A DNA stretch of 50,928 nucleotides from Litorilinea aerophila (GCA_945897075.1 CAMDEX010000012.1:1-50928), one strand, 5' to 3'; shown: positions 7,622-15,557, counted from the first letter of the stretch. Notes: generated by a model from the letters alone, not told the origin. Numbers and translations: made by a program.

Positions 7622-8587
7622 ATGGCAAACGTGAATCTCGCAATTAATAACAAAGTCAATATCACGGCAGAGAGTTCTTTGCAACAGAGCCGTCAACTGT
7701 CGAAACCCTCGCGCACCTTGTGGGGAGATGCACTGCACCGTTTTCGCAGACACAAGCTGGCGATGGCGGCATTGACTTTGCTTGTGCTATTTGTGCTTGC
7801 TTCGATCTTCGGTCCGCTTCTCTATCCGGTTGATCCGGAAGCTCTCGACTTTGCCGCTGTCTTTGCATCCCCGCTCTCACCCGGTCATATTCTGGGTACA
7901 GATGGATTGGGGCGTGATATGTTGGCGCGCGTACTCTTTGGCGGACGCATCTCTCTCTCCGTCGGCTTTGTGGCTATGGCGATTGCCGTCATCTTGGGTT
8001 CGGTCATCGGCGCTGTCGCTGGCTATTTCGGCGGCAAAATCGATCAAATACTCATGCGCGTCACCGATCTCTTTTTGTCACTGCCCCAGCTACCGCTGAT
8101 TTTGCTGACTGTTTATCTCTTCCGCGAACCGATGAGCAAAACCTTTGGGCAGCAGCAGGGCATCTTTTTGATTGTAGTGATTATGATCGGCGGTTTGGCG
8201 TGGATGGCAACGGCGCGCATTGTGCGCGCATCCTTTCTCTCGCTGAAAGAAAAGGAATTTGTGGAAGCGGCCGTTTGCATCGGCGCAACCCACCGTTCCA
8301 TTATGTTCAAACACATCCTCCCCAACTCCTTTAGCCCGATTATTGTGGCCGCCACTTTGGAGATCGGCAACGCCATCATCACAGAATCAACCCTCTCCTT
8401 CCTCGGCGTCGGCTTCCCACCCGACACGCCGACTTGGGGTCGTCTGGTGACAGACGGCAGCGAGTTTTTGCAGGTGGCGAGTTGGCTTGCCCTTGTGCCC
8501 GGCGTATTGATCTTTCTCACTGTGCTCAGTATAAACTTTATGGGCGACGGCCTGCGCGACGCCCTCGACCCACGTGGGCGAAAATAA
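7622..8587 (+). CDS. ABC importer permease, DppC type
   Basis: A 321-residue permease. An N-terminal cytoplasmic segment with WGDALHRFRRHKLAMAAL precedes the first helix (residues 46-68), the OppC_N pattern; GHILGTDGLGRDMLARVLFG is the classical DppC loop; the coupling loop is KEFVEAAVCIGATHRSIMFK and HILPNSFSPI follows; the protein ends GDGLRDALDPRGRK. I start at ATG 7622 (GAGAAAGG upstream) and not at the TTG/GTG-type extension to 7586, which would overlap the DppB stop. It is the last gene before a strong hairpin terminator. Confidence 0.94.
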   Translation: MANVNLAINNKVNITAESSLQQSRQLSKPSRTLWGDALHRFRRHKLAMAALTLLVLFVLASIFGPLLYPVDPEALDFAAVFASPLSPGHILGTDGLGRDMLARVLFGGRISLSVGFVAMAIAVILGSVIGAVAGYFGGKIDQILMRVTDLFLSLPQLPLILLTVYLFREPMSKTFGQQQGIFLIVVIMIGGLAWMATARIVRASFLSLKEKEFVEAAVCIGATHRSIMFKHILPNSFSPIIVAATLEIGNAIITESTLSFLGVGFPPDTPTWGRLVTDGSEFLQVASWLALVPGVLIFLTVLSINFMGDGLRDALDPRGRK

Positions 8588-8590
8588 ATT

Positions 8591-8645
8591 CCAGATCAAA
8601 AAAGGGCCGGACTTCCTGCGGAAGTCCGGCCCTTTTTTGATCTGG
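8591..8645. terminator. Perfect 26-bp hairpin, bidirectional intrinsic terminator
   Basis: Arms 8591-8616 and 8620-8645 pair without mismatch around a 3-base loop. A GGGCCGGACTTCC stem is flanked by six A on one side and six T on the other. It begins three bases after the permease stop. Confidence 0.93.
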
Positions 8646-8650
8646 GGCAG

Positions 8651-8679
8651 TTTTCAATTCAGGCGGAATTGGATACAAT
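8651..8679 (+). promoter_or_regulatory. Candidate promoter of the PhyH-type dioxygenase
   Basis: TTTTCA at 8651-8656, a 17-base spacer and TACAAT at 8674-8679, just after the terminator and 70 bases before the ATG at 8749. Confidence 0.4.
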
Positions 8680-8748
8680 AGGGACTGCATTTTTCATCCG
8701 TCCCTGCGCTTGACGTGTCGATTCCCACAACCAAGGAGAGCAATACCG

Positions 8749-9618
8749 ATGTCCGCCCCCACAGCAGAACGCACCTACGATGACGGGGAGAGCGCCCCTT
8801 ATGCGCCAAATCTCTACCACTACGACCACATCGCGACTGACGGTATCAACGGCTTCGAGAATATCACCGACGAGGATATCGCCCGTTTCGACCAGCAGGG
8901 CTATTTGGTGATCAACAATGCCTTCACGTCAGCCGAAGCGCAGGCCGCGATAGCCGGTCTGCTCAATCTGCTCTCTGGCGCAGTGGCAGAGTATAAGGGG
9001 GTGATGTACGAACGCTCCGCCGCGGGCGTGCCCGTAGAGGAGCTGGCCGCAGAGCAGAGGCAGGATTACGTGCGCAAGTTTATGTGGTTTGAGCAACACG
9101 ACGATCGCCTGCACCATCTGGCCCATCACCCGAAATTGCTGGGCGCGGTGGAACGCATCATCGGCGATACGCCCCACCTTTTTCAGGACATGGCCCTGCT
9201 TAAGCCGCCCCACATTGGCCGGGAAAAGCCCTGGCATCAGGATCACGCCTATTTTGAGCTACCGCTGAACGCGCGCGTTGTCGGCGTCTGGATTGCCCTG
9301 GACGAAGCCACCACGGAAAATGGCTGTATGATTGTCATCCCTGGCAGCCACCGACAAGGGCCGGTCGTTCACTTCAAGCGGCGAGATTTCCAGATATGCG
9401 ACACCCACATCAAAAACCAGGGTGCAGTGGCAGTACCTCTCAAACCAGGCGGCTGTCTGATCTTCAGTAGCCTGACCCATCACGGCACACCCACCAACAA
9501 CTCCGGCCTGCGCCGACGCGCCGTCCAGTTCCACTACCGCCCGGCCAGCGCACCCAAAACCAGCCTGGAGGAACGTATGGCGATCTTTGGGGCAGAGGGC
9601 AAGGATGTAACCTGTTGA
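8749..9618 (+). CDS. Phytanoyl-CoA dioxygenase (PhyH) family Fe(II)/2-oxoglutarate oxygenase
   Basis: A 289-residue non-heme iron oxygenase, usual length. The iron-binding facial triad is visible: HxD in PWHQDHAYF (His163, Asp165) and the distal His245 in THHGTPTNNS, followed by RRR (255-257), which supplies the Arg that holds 2-oxoglutarate. GCMIVIPGSHRQGPV is the conserved strand-loop before the distal His. The ATG at 8749 has AAGGAG ten bases upstream; the longer TTG start at 8710 has nothing comparable. It has its own promoter after the importer terminator, so it is probably monocistronic. The substrate is unknown; bacterial members hydroxylate lipids, amino acids or natural products. The stop codon lies in a heptamer tandem repeat. 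Confidence 0.9.
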   Translation: MSAPTAERTYDDGESAPYAPNLYHYDHIATDGINGFENITDEDIARFDQQGYLVINNAFTSAEAQAAIAGLLNLLSGAVAEYKGVMYERSAAGVPVEELAAEQRQDYVRKFMWFEQHDDRLHHLAHHPKLLGAVERIIGDTPHLFQDMALLKPPHIGREKPWHQDHAYFELPLNARVVGVWIALDEATTENGCMIVIPGSHRQGPVVHFKRRDFQICDTHIKNQGAVAVPLKPGGCLIFSSLTHHGTPTNNSGLRRRAVQFHYRPASAPKTSLEERMAIFGAEGKDVTC

Positions 9619-9665
9619 CGGCAGACGGCTGACGGCTGACGGCTGACGGCTGACAGCAGACAGCG
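9616..9665. repeat. Heptamer tandem repeat (GACGGCT) at a gene end
   Basis: Seven 7-base units beginning GACGGCA, GACGGCT four times, then GACAGCA and GACAGCG. The sequence that follows (GTCCGTCGTCTGCCGTCC) is complementary to the unit and can fold back on it. The TGA at 9616-9618 that ends the dioxygenase is part of the array. Confidence 0.85.
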
Positions 9666-9691
9666 GTCCGTCGTCTGCCGTCCGGTTAGTC

Positions 9692-9868
9692 TTATGGCGT
9701 CTCCTCGCCAGATTCAGCTGCCGTTGCGCTTCTCATCCGCTGTTCGAGCACCTTCAACCGTTCAACCATCTCCTGCAAGTGAAGCAGAATCTGCCCGATG
9801 GCCTGCTCAGTTGTTAGCCGCTCCTGCGCCCACAGTTTGACGAATTGTTGCAAATTGTACTGGCTCAT
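9692..9868 (-). CDS. Small hypothetical protein (58 aa), coiled-coil-like
   Basis: A 58-residue protein not recognised as a named family. It opens MSQYNLQQFVKLWAQERLT and then has a long amphipathic helix (LLHLQEMVERLKVLEQRM) that predicts a coiled coil or helical hairpin. The ATG at 9868 has AGGAG about nine bases upstream. The support for it being real is its promoter: a textbook TTGACA-17-TACAAT site about 100 bases upstream with operator-like repeats. It follows the XRE regulator gene on the same strand, so regulation by that protein is plausible. Confidence 0.6.
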   Translation of the reverse strand: MSQYNLQQFVKLWAQERLTTEQAIGQILLHLQEMVERLKVLEQRMRSATAAESGEETP

Positions 9869-9953
9869 TCCGGGATGCTCCTCTTTGGATGAAGTCCCCA
9901 GCATTTTGTGTGCGAAGTTTGTGAAGTGCCGGGGATTTTTTCGACAAATTATC

Positions 9954-9997
9954 CGCTAACGCATTAGAATTGTACACGCTAACGAATAATTTGTCAA
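9954..9997 (-). promoter_or_regulatory. Consensus promoter overlapped by a repeated operator-like octamer
   Basis: On the minus strand: TTGACA (9997-9992), a 17-base spacer and TACAAT (9974-9969). The octamer CGTTAGCG occurs inside the spacer (9984-9977) and again at the predicted transcription start (9961-9954), 23 bases apart centre to centre, about two helical turns. Outer 7-base arms AAATTAT and ATAATTT flank the pair as an inverted repeat. Confidence 0.65.
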
Positions 9998-10006
9998 TAC
10001 CCAATT

Positions 10007-10507
10007 TCAGCCATTTTCCGTATCGGTGGTGTAGGGAAAGCGGGCCTGTTCGGCAACCAGGGTGAGGATTTTTGCGGAAGCGCCGCGTGGTTCGTAAACG
10101 CCGGTTTCCCATTCGCTGATGGTGGACTGGCGCACACCCAACTGTTGAGCAAATGCGCTCTGTGTCAGTTCCATATACTGGCGTAACGCTTTGACCAGTG
10201 CCGCATCCCAGACCGGTTCGCCGTCTATGTGACGAACCTCGTAGACCCGGCCCGGTCGGCGGAATGTGACCCGTTCGTTCGACAAATCCACCTCTGCGGC
10301 GTGATAGCCAGCCAGCATCCAGGCGTTGGCCTGCACAGCGCCTGTGCTACGGTTGCTCCACCAGGCCCGTTGGAGACGCGCCGTGCGTGGCAGGGACAGG
10401 CCAAGAATCCGCTCGATGGTAGTGAAGTCCAGGCTGATCTCATCTTCCCCACGCTGGCGCAGATATTCTTGCAGAGGATAGTATTTGCTGGCGGCTGGGT
10501 TGCTCAT
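10007..10507 (-). CDS. XRE-family HTH regulator with N-terminal DUF7662-like domain
   Basis: A 166-residue two-part protein. Residues 7-85 (KYYPLQEYLRQRGEDEISL, FTTIERILGLSLP, ARLQRAWWSN, then a WMLAGYHAAEVDL segment) match the DUF7662 type of small domain. Residues 100-155 form a Cro/C1-type helix-turn-helix: LVKALRQYMELTQSAFAQQL, GVRQSTISEWETGVYEPRGA. The same coupling is found in regulators near restriction or toxin loci. The start is ATG 10507 with AGGTAGAG upstream. A half-site CGTTAG at 10575-10580 in its own upstream region resembles the octamer in the downstream promoter, so autoregulation plus control of the 58-residue gene is a reasonable inference. Confidence 0.8.
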   Translation of the reverse strand: MSNPAASKYYPLQEYLRQRGEDEISLDFTTIERILGLSLPRTARLQRAWWSNRSTGAVQANAWMLAGYHAAEVDLSNERVTFRRPGRVYEVRHIDGEPVWDAALVKALRQYMELTQSAFAQQLGVRQSTISEWETGVYEPRGASAKILTLVAEQARFPYTTDTENG

Positions 10508-10842
10508 TCGCTCTACCTATTAGAACACGGATACAAGAATTTACTCCGTACCACAAAAAGATCGACGTCATAAGCGTTAGTTGTTCGGCCAGACCCGTGA
10601 AACGTGAAACGTGAGAGTACGTCACGTTTCACGTTTCGGCTGCCAACTTTGGCTTGTGGCTTCGCCACCTTATGAATTACCTACCACAACACAGATAAGA
10701 GAATGTACGGATTTCTATAGTCTTCAGATACGCACAAGAACAGATTATACGGTAACGCAAGTATAGTGTACGTTACGTTTCCTGCCAAGCGCTTCGGGTT
10801 GGCAAAATGCCGCGTTCATCGCAGGTTCTATGGACATCCCCA
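10508..10842. other. Intergenic region with one hairpin repeat
   Basis: No gene is supported. It holds a CGTTAG half-site (10575-10580) and the GAAACGTGA inverted repeat at 10599-10637. The AT-rich stretch 10680-10780 shows no promoter I would defend. Confidence 0.5.
10599..10637. repeat. Inverted repeat of the GAAACGTGA family
   Basis: Arms GAAACGTGAAACGTGA (10599-10614) and its complement (10622-10637) pair perfectly round a 7-base loop. The same CGTGAAACGTGA core forms the hairpin at 45673-45711. Confidence 0.85.
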
Positions 10843-12000
10843 ATGGACACCCTCCTCATCCTGGCCGACGACCTGACCGGCGCGGCGGATACGGCCGCCC
10901 GCTGCTGCGCGGCTGGGCTGGCTGCCACAATTTTTCTCACGCCACCCCACCCACCCCTGCCCGCGGCTGTCGTCGCCTTCACCTCCGATTCCCGCCATCT
11001 GTCGCCGCCAGAGGCAGCTCGTCGGGTGGTGGAGGTAGCCCAACCGCTGGTCACTATCGACGCGCGCTGGTACAAGAAAATTGACTCCACCCTACGCGGC
11101 AACATCGGCAGCGAATTGGACGCGCTGCTCGACCTGCTGGACGCACCCGCCGCGCTGGTCTGCCCGGCCTTCCCTGCCCAGGCGCGGGGATTGGTCAACG
11201 GCTATCTGATCGCGCCCAATCTGCCGCCGGTGGGCATACACCTGCTTTCCCTGCTGCGCGCGCAGAGCCGCTATCCGGTGCTGCCGTTCTCCCTGCAAGA
11301 TGTACGTTCGGGGGCATTGGTGGAACGATTGCAACGCAGAGAGAGTAGCGGGCGGGCGCTTTTCGTTGTAGATGCGCTGACGGATGCGGATTTGGGGCTG
11401 GTTGTGGATGCCGCGCAAGCGATGCCCGCTCTGCTCTTCTGCGGCAGCGCCGGACTGATTGGGGAGTTGGCGAGGCGGCAAGCGGGAAGCCCAGAGCTGG
11501 CAGGTTTTCCGAAACCTGGCAGCTCTGAAGGCAAAACAGTCGTCGTTGTGGGCAGTGGCAGCCCGATGGCCCACCGGCAGATCGGCGGGCTGCTGGCGAC
11601 ATGCCCCACCGCGGCCCATCTGGTCGTAGAGGCGGGCGACATCCCGTCCGCCGCTCCGCTGGACAGCCCGCTTGTCCTCATCCACCAGCCCCCACCCGCG
11701 CCCGGCGCGCTCTTGGACGGCCCCATTGCCCGGCAGCGGGCCGAGAAATTGGCCGACGCAGCCTGCGCCCACATCGCACAGGCAGAGCCAGACCTGCTCT
11801 TCCTCGTCGGCGGTGACACAGCAGTGGCCGTCCTCTCCCGTCTGGGCGTGCAGCGGCTGACTGTACAGGCCGAACTGCTGCCGGGGATGCCGCTCTGTCT
11901 GGCAGACGTCAACGGGCGCGTCTTAAGGGTCGTGATGAAACCGGGCAGCTTTGGGGACGAGAACGCGCTGGTGGAAGCATTGGAGCGTTCAAACGTTTGA
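10843..12000 (+). CDS. Four-carbon acid sugar kinase family protein (DUF1537/OtnK-like)
   Basis: A 385-residue cytoplasmic kinase. The N-terminal substrate domain has the family opening LLILADDLTGAADTAARC and the YKKIDSTLRGNIGSEL motif; the C-terminal nucleotide-binding domain has VVVGSGSPMAHRQI and LFLVGGDTAVAVLSRLGV, plus the MKPGSFGDENALV ending. Members phosphorylate four-carbon acid sugars such as 3-oxo-tetronates or D-erythronate. I start at ATG 10843, which puts ADDLTGA at residues 8-14 as in relatives; ATG 10807 would add 12 residues. It is convergent with a DegT aminotransferase and not next to other tetronate-pathway genes, so the exact substrate is open. The stop lies in the loop of a hairpin repeat. 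Confidence 0.9.
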   Translation: MDTLLILADDLTGAADTAARCCAAGLAATIFLTPPHPPLPAAVVAFTSDSRHLSPPEAARRVVEVAQPLVTIDARWYKKIDSTLRGNIGSELDALLDLLDAPAALVCPAFPAQARGLVNGYLIAPNLPPVGIHLLSLLRAQSRYPVLPFSLQDVRSGALVERLQRRESSGRALFVVDALTDADLGLVVDAAQAMPALLFCGSAGLIGELARRQAGSPELAGFPKPGSSEGKTVVVVGSGSPMAHRQIGGLLATCPTAAHLVVEAGDIPSAAPLDSPLVLIHQPPPAPGALLDGPIARQRAEKLADAACAHIAQAEPDLLFLVGGDTAVAVLSRLGVQRLTVQAELLPGMPLCLADVNGRVLRVVMKPGSFGDENALVEALERSNV

Positions 12001-12013
12001 ACGTTTGAACGCT
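11984..12013. terminator. Hairpin between convergent genes
   Basis: Arms AGCGTTCAAACG (11984-11995) and its complement (12002-12013) around TTTGAA. The kinase stop TGA is at 11998-12000 inside the loop; the convergent aminotransferase stop is at 12014. The same GTTTGAAC core recurs at 48406-48421. Confidence 0.7.
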
Positions 12014-13204
12014 TTACCGCTTCAACGCCTCAACGTTTTCCCGTATCTTCAAAATCGCATTCGCCACGTCGTCCATCTCTTCCGGCTCGGCCAGGAGCAG
12101 ACTTTGACCCATTGCGACTGTCTGCTGGCAAAGTAGTTCGCCGTTCGGGCAGGGCGTCACCCGGCTGTGGGGTTCGACCAGTGGCGGCTGCTGGTAGAGC
12201 GGATAGGGGTAGACCGGCGAGGCAGGAATGCCTTCGGCGCGCAGGGCGGCGATCAGCTTTTCTCTGGGCAGCCCAGCAAAAAGTTCGGCCTCATAGCGCA
12301 TGAGAAAGATGTGATGGGCGTGGGCGTCGGCCCGCGCATCCCAGCGCTGCGGTGTCAGCCCCTCGACCTCTTCCAGAAAGTTGTGCAGGCGGCGGGCGTT
12401 GGCCATACGCCGTTCTAGCTGCGCGTCCAGCCGGGTCAGACCGGCGGAGAGGATGGCCGCTTGCCAGCCGCTCAGACGCAGATTCGTGCCCAGATTGGGG
12501 TGTTCGTACCAGGGGCCGTCGCTGCGCCGTCCACAGTTGGCGATGCTCCACATCTTTTCGGCCAGCAACGGGTCGTTGGTCAGCAGTGCCCCCCCTTCGC
12601 CTGCGGTCAGATTCTTGCTGCTCTGGAAGCTGAAGGAGCCGACTGTGCCCTGCGCCCCCACCGGCTTGCCATTCCAACTGCTGCCGTGGGCGTGGGCAGC
12701 GTCTTCGATCACTGCCAGACCGTGGCGGGCGGCCAGAGGCAGGAGTGCGTCCAAATCTACGGGCAGGCCACCGAAGTGGACGGGGATGACGGCTTTTGTG
12801 CGCGGGCTGATGGCCGCTTCTACCGCGGGGATGGAGAGATTCCAGGTCTCCAGTTCCACATCGGCAAAGACGGGTGTGGCCCCGACGATACGCACAGCCG
12901 AGGCGGTGGCGACGAATGTGTAGGGCGGCACGATCACTTCGTCGCCCGGCCCGATATCCAGGGCGCGTAGAGCCGTTTCCAGCGTCGTTGTGCCGTTGAC
13001 GGTTGTGACGCAGTGGGCCGCAGCGTGGCGCGCGGCAAAGGCGCTCTCGAAATCGCGCACGGCTTTGTCATAGCCGCCCCACTCGCCCCGTTCGAGGACG
13101 GCAAGCAGACCGGAACGTTCGCTTTCATCCCACTGCGGCCAGCGCGGCCAGGCTTTGGTGCGGACAGGTGTACCGCCGTGGAGGGCGAGAGAGGAAGTTG
13201 GCAT
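12014..13204 (-). CDS. DegT/DnrJ/EryC1/StrS-type PLP aminotransferase
   Basis: A 396-residue fold-type I PLP enzyme. The PLP-binding lysine is Lys197 in SFQSSKNLTAGEGGAL; Asp168 in VIEDAAHAHG contacts the pyridine nitrogen; IVPPYTFVATASAV and VNGTTTLETAL are family blocks. Such enzymes aminate keto-sugars in nucleotide-sugar pathways, or act as dehydratases or on scyllo-inosose type substrates; the N-terminal LALHGGTPVR suggests the branch near AHBA/inosose aminotransferases. No sugar-nucleotide genes are nearby, so the substrate is unknown. The ATG at 13204 is chosen because the longer frame runs into non-conserved sequence. A DUF2087 gene lies 65 bases upstream on the same strand. Confidence 0.92.
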   Translation of the reverse strand: MPTSSLALHGGTPVRTKAWPRWPQWDESERSGLLAVLERGEWGGYDKAVRDFESAFAARHAAAHCVTTVNGTTTLETALRALDIGPGDEVIVPPYTFVATASAVRIVGATPVFADVELETWNLSIPAVEAAISPRTKAVIPVHFGGLPVDLDALLPLAARHGLAVIEDAAHAHGSSWNGKPVGAQGTVGSFSFQSSKNLTAGEGGALLTNDPLLAEKMWSIANCGRRSDGPWYEHPNLGTNLRLSGWQAAILSAGLTRLDAQLERRMANARRLHNFLEEVEGLTPQRWDARADAHAHHIFLMRYEAELFAGLPREKLIAALRAEGIPASPVYPYPLYQQPPLVEPHSRVTPCPNGELLCQQTVAMGQSLLLAEPEEMDDVANAILKIRENVEALKR

Positions 13205-13269
13205 GGCTTTGCTCACTTTTGATTGATAAAAGGTTTGGTTGGTTTGTAGCCCCTGCGCTGGGTATACCG

Positions 13270-13530
13270 TCATTTCTCCCGCCAATATCTGTCCCCGCTG
13301 CTGGTGCGACCCATATAGGCGTAATCAATCAATTCCCGGCGCAGTAGAGCAGAGTCGTCGAAAGTATGCCAGCGGTTGAGAAGCTCGTTGACTTCGGCTT
13401 CTGTGTATAGCTGGTTGCGTTGAAATTTGGCGACCAGATAGGCCAGCAGGCTTCTTTGATCGGCGGGTGTGCGCGGCCATTGAATGAGTAGACCGTCTCG
13501 ATCCACGAAACGGTGCAGATTCTGTGGCAA
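13270..13530 (-). CDS. Stand-alone DUF2087 protein
   Basis: An 86-residue protein that is almost entirely a DUF2087 domain: LHRFVDRDGLLIQWP, RSLLAYLVAKF, LYTEAEVNELLNRW, ALLRRELIDYAYMGR and a terminal GDRYWRE. In other bacteria this domain is usually the C-terminal part of an ArsR- or MerR-like regulator, where it may sense a ligand; here there is no HTH. The reading frame stays open upstream (ENAQAILSDARRG) into the arm of a 62-base palindrome, so the TTG start at 13530 is uncertain and an N-terminal portion may have been lost to the repeat. Confidence 0.75.
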   Translation of the reverse strand: MPQNLHRFVDRDGLLIQWPRTPADQRSLLAYLVAKFQRNQLYTEAEVNELLNRWHTFDDSALLRRELIDYAYMGRTSSGDRYWREK

Positions 13531-13600
13531 TCCTCGCCGCGCATCCGACAGAATCGCCTGGGCATTTTCAGCTTGACACCCTTCCGGGACGCGGTCACAA

Positions 13601-13662
13601 CAGGACTTACGCAGCCGGGAACGCCGCCAGGGATGGCGGCGTTCCCGGCTGCGTAAGTCCTG
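13601..13662. repeat. Perfect 29-bp inverted repeat with CAGGACTTACGCAG ends
   Basis: Arms 13601-13629 and 13634-13662 pair without mismatch around GGGA. The ends read CAGGACTTACGCAG...CTGCGTAAGTCCTG, which resemble transposon-derived terminal repeats. It lies between the DUF2087 gene and the end of the double-SBP gene. Confidence 0.9.
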
Positions 13663-13696
13663 ATCAACTCATCTGATCGCCGGCTCGGTGATCGTA

Positions 13697-15427
13697 TTAG
13701 CGTGCTGGATCAAAGAGATAGAACCACTTCGTGTTCAAATGGTCATCGTAGTCATCCAGCACCAGCGTCTGGATGGCGGCGTTGAAGGCTTCGGCCAGAT
13801 CAGAGTCCGGGGTGAAGATGAAGCCGAACTCCTCTGTCGCCAGGGCGTCGCCGACGATTTTGAGTTTGTCCGGGTTGGCCCCGATGTAACCGCGCCCGCT
13901 GGCCGCGTCCACCAACACCAAATCCACATCCCCGGCGATGAGCGCCTGCACCGTCGCGCCGAAGTTTTCCAGCAGGACGATGCGCGGGTTGGCCTCGTCG
14001 CCGTCCAGAATTTCGTAGACAGCGGTGTAGAAGCCGGATGTCCCCGCCTGCGCGCCCACCAGCAGTTCGGCGTCTGCGGCAAAGCTGGCGGGGTCGGCGA
14101 AGCGCGTCTCGTCCGCCCGCACGAGCATAAACTGCTGGCTGGTCATATACGGCGCGGAAAAGTCAATTACCGCCGCCCGCTCGTCGTTGATGGTGATGCC
14201 GTCCATGCCCACATCGAACTGACCGCCAGCCACGGCCGGGATCATCGCATCCCAGGAAGTCACCTGCCAATCCACCGCGCAGTTGAGACGGCGGCAGATT
14301 TCGTTGACCGCGTCGTATTCCCAGCCCACGGCCTGGCCGCTGGTCGGGTCAATGAAGTTGAGCGGGATGTAATCGTTGGCCGTCACCGCCACCACTGCCC
14401 GCCCCGCCAGATCGGGCAAACGGTCGTAGGCATCGGGGCCGTTGGGATCGGTCAGGAAGAACCAGCGGGTGTTGAGGGAATTGAGAAAGCCATCCGCGCG
14501 CATCGTTTCAATGGCGGCGTTGAAGGGTGCGGTCAGATCGGAATCGGGGGTGAAGATGAAGCCGAACTCCTCAGTGGCCAGGGCATCGCCGACGATCTTC
14601 AGTTTGTCCGGGTTGGCCCCGATGTAACCGCGCCCGCTGGCCGCGTCCACCAGCACCAAATCCACATCCCCGGCGATGAGCGCCTGCACCGTCGCCCCGA
14701 AGTTTTCCAGCAGGATAATGCGTGGATTGGCCTCATCGCCGTCCAGAATCTCATAGACCGCGGTGTAGAAGCCGGATGTCCCCGCCTGCGCGCCTACCAG
14801 CAGTTCGGCGTCCGCGGCAAAGGCGGCGGGGTCGGCGAAGCGCGTCTCGTCCGCCCGCACCAGCATAAACTGCTGGCTGGTCATATACGGCGCGGAGAAG
14901 TCAACGACCGCCGCCCGTTCGTCGTTGATGGTGATGCCGTCCATGCCCACGTCAAACTGGCCGCCAGCCACCGCCGGGATCATCGCATCCCAGGAAGTGA
15001 CCTGCCAATCCACCACACAGTTGAGACGGCGGCAGATTTCGTTGACTGCGTCGTATTCCCAGCCCACGGCCTTGCCGCTGGCCGGGTCAATGAAGTTGAG
15101 CGGGATGTAATCGTTGGCTGTCACCGCCACCACTGCCCGTCCGGCCAGATCGGGCAGATCGTAGACGACATTGGCTGTGCCCGCGGTGGCGACCGGAGCG
15201 GTCGTGACGGGCAGCGCTGTGGCCGGTTGCTCGGCGGCGGGTTGGGGCGCGGCCTCTTGCCCGGTGGCGGGCGCGACAGCAGCAGGGGCCTCGGCGGCCG
15301 GCGCGGCGGCTTCGCTGGCAGCCGGTGCGGCGGCAGGGGACGCGGCCGGTGTGGCGCAGGCGCTGAGGATCAGCAACAGTGCCGTCAACAGAAAAAGCAG
15401 CGGCGGGTGATAGGAAGGGCGTCGCAT
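13697..15427 (-). CDS. Lipoprotein with two tandem, nearly identical amino-acid-binding (SBP_bac_3) domains
   Basis: A 576-residue lipoprotein. Signal peptide with lipobox LILSAC (Cys24), an Ala/Pro linker to about residue 85, then two SBP_bac_3 domains beginning LPDLAGRAVVAVTANDYIPL at residues 91 and 337. Each has the usual features: FIDP.SG.AVGWEYDAVNEI, CRRLNC, WDAMIPAVAGGQFDVGMDGI, INDERA, DFSAPYMTSQQFMLVRA and LLVGAQAGTSG. The two copies differ at only a few residues until the last 30, where they diverge (FNAAIETMRADGFLNSL versus FNAAIQTLVLDDYDDHL). A single domain is normal for ABC amino-acid receptors or sensor inputs. The ATG at 15427 has AAGGAG and a good promoter. No permease or ATPase lies nearby. 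Confidence 0.93.
   Translation of the reverse strand: MRRPSYHPPLLFLLTALLLILSACATPAASPAAAPAASEAAAPAAEAPAAVAPATGQEAAPQPAAEQPATALPVTTAPVATAGTANVVYDLPDLAGRAVVAVTANDYIPLNFIDPASGKAVGWEYDAVNEICRRLNCVVDWQVTSWDAMIPAVAGGQFDVGMDGITINDERAAVVDFSAPYMTSQQFMLVRADETRFADPAAFAADAELLVGAQAGTSGFYTAVYEILDGDEANPRIILLENFGATVQALIAGDVDLVLVDAASGRGYIGANPDKLKIVGDALATEEFGFIFTPDSDLTAPFNAAIETMRADGFLNSLNTRWFFLTDPNGPDAYDRLPDLAGRAVVAVTANDYIPLNFIDPTSGQAVGWEYDAVNEICRRLNCAVDWQVTSWDAMIPAVAGGQFDVGMDGITINDERAAVIDFSAPYMTSQQFMLVRADETRFADPASFAADAELLVGAQAGTSGFYTAVYEILDGDEANPRIVLLENFGATVQALIAGDVDLVLVDAASGRGYIGANPDKLKIVGDALATEEFGFIFTPDSDLAEAFNAAIQTLVLDDYDDHLNTKWFYLFDPAR
13700..15158 (-). repeat. Direct duplication with 738-bp period inside one ORF
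   Basis: The sequence around 14382-14420 recurs at 15120-15158, and similarity continues over the whole domain, a 738-base (246-codon) period. Nucleotide differences are sparse and mostly at third positions, pointing to a recent duplication or ongoing gene conversion. Confidence 0.85.
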
Positions 15428-15477
15428 GGCAGTCTCCTTTGGAAAAATGGATGGGCGAAGGGTGAAATACTGCTTCG

Positions 15478-15506
15478 AGTATACGCGGGAATGGGGCGGC
15501 TGGCAA
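15478..15506 (-). promoter_or_regulatory. Promoter of the double-SBP lipoprotein gene
   Basis: Minus strand TTGCCA (15506-15501), 17-base spacer and TATACT (15483-15478), each five of six to consensus, about 50 bases upstream of the ATG at 15427. Confidence 0.6.
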
Positions 15507-15557
15507 ACGGATGGGATGAGTGGTTGAGTGGGAAGCACGGCCAGCACGGCAAAATGC

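Noticed and set aside
12167-12970. Several plus-strand ORFs opposite the DegT aminotransferase
   Set aside because: All are antisense shadows; the PLP lysine and other family blocks are on the minus strand.
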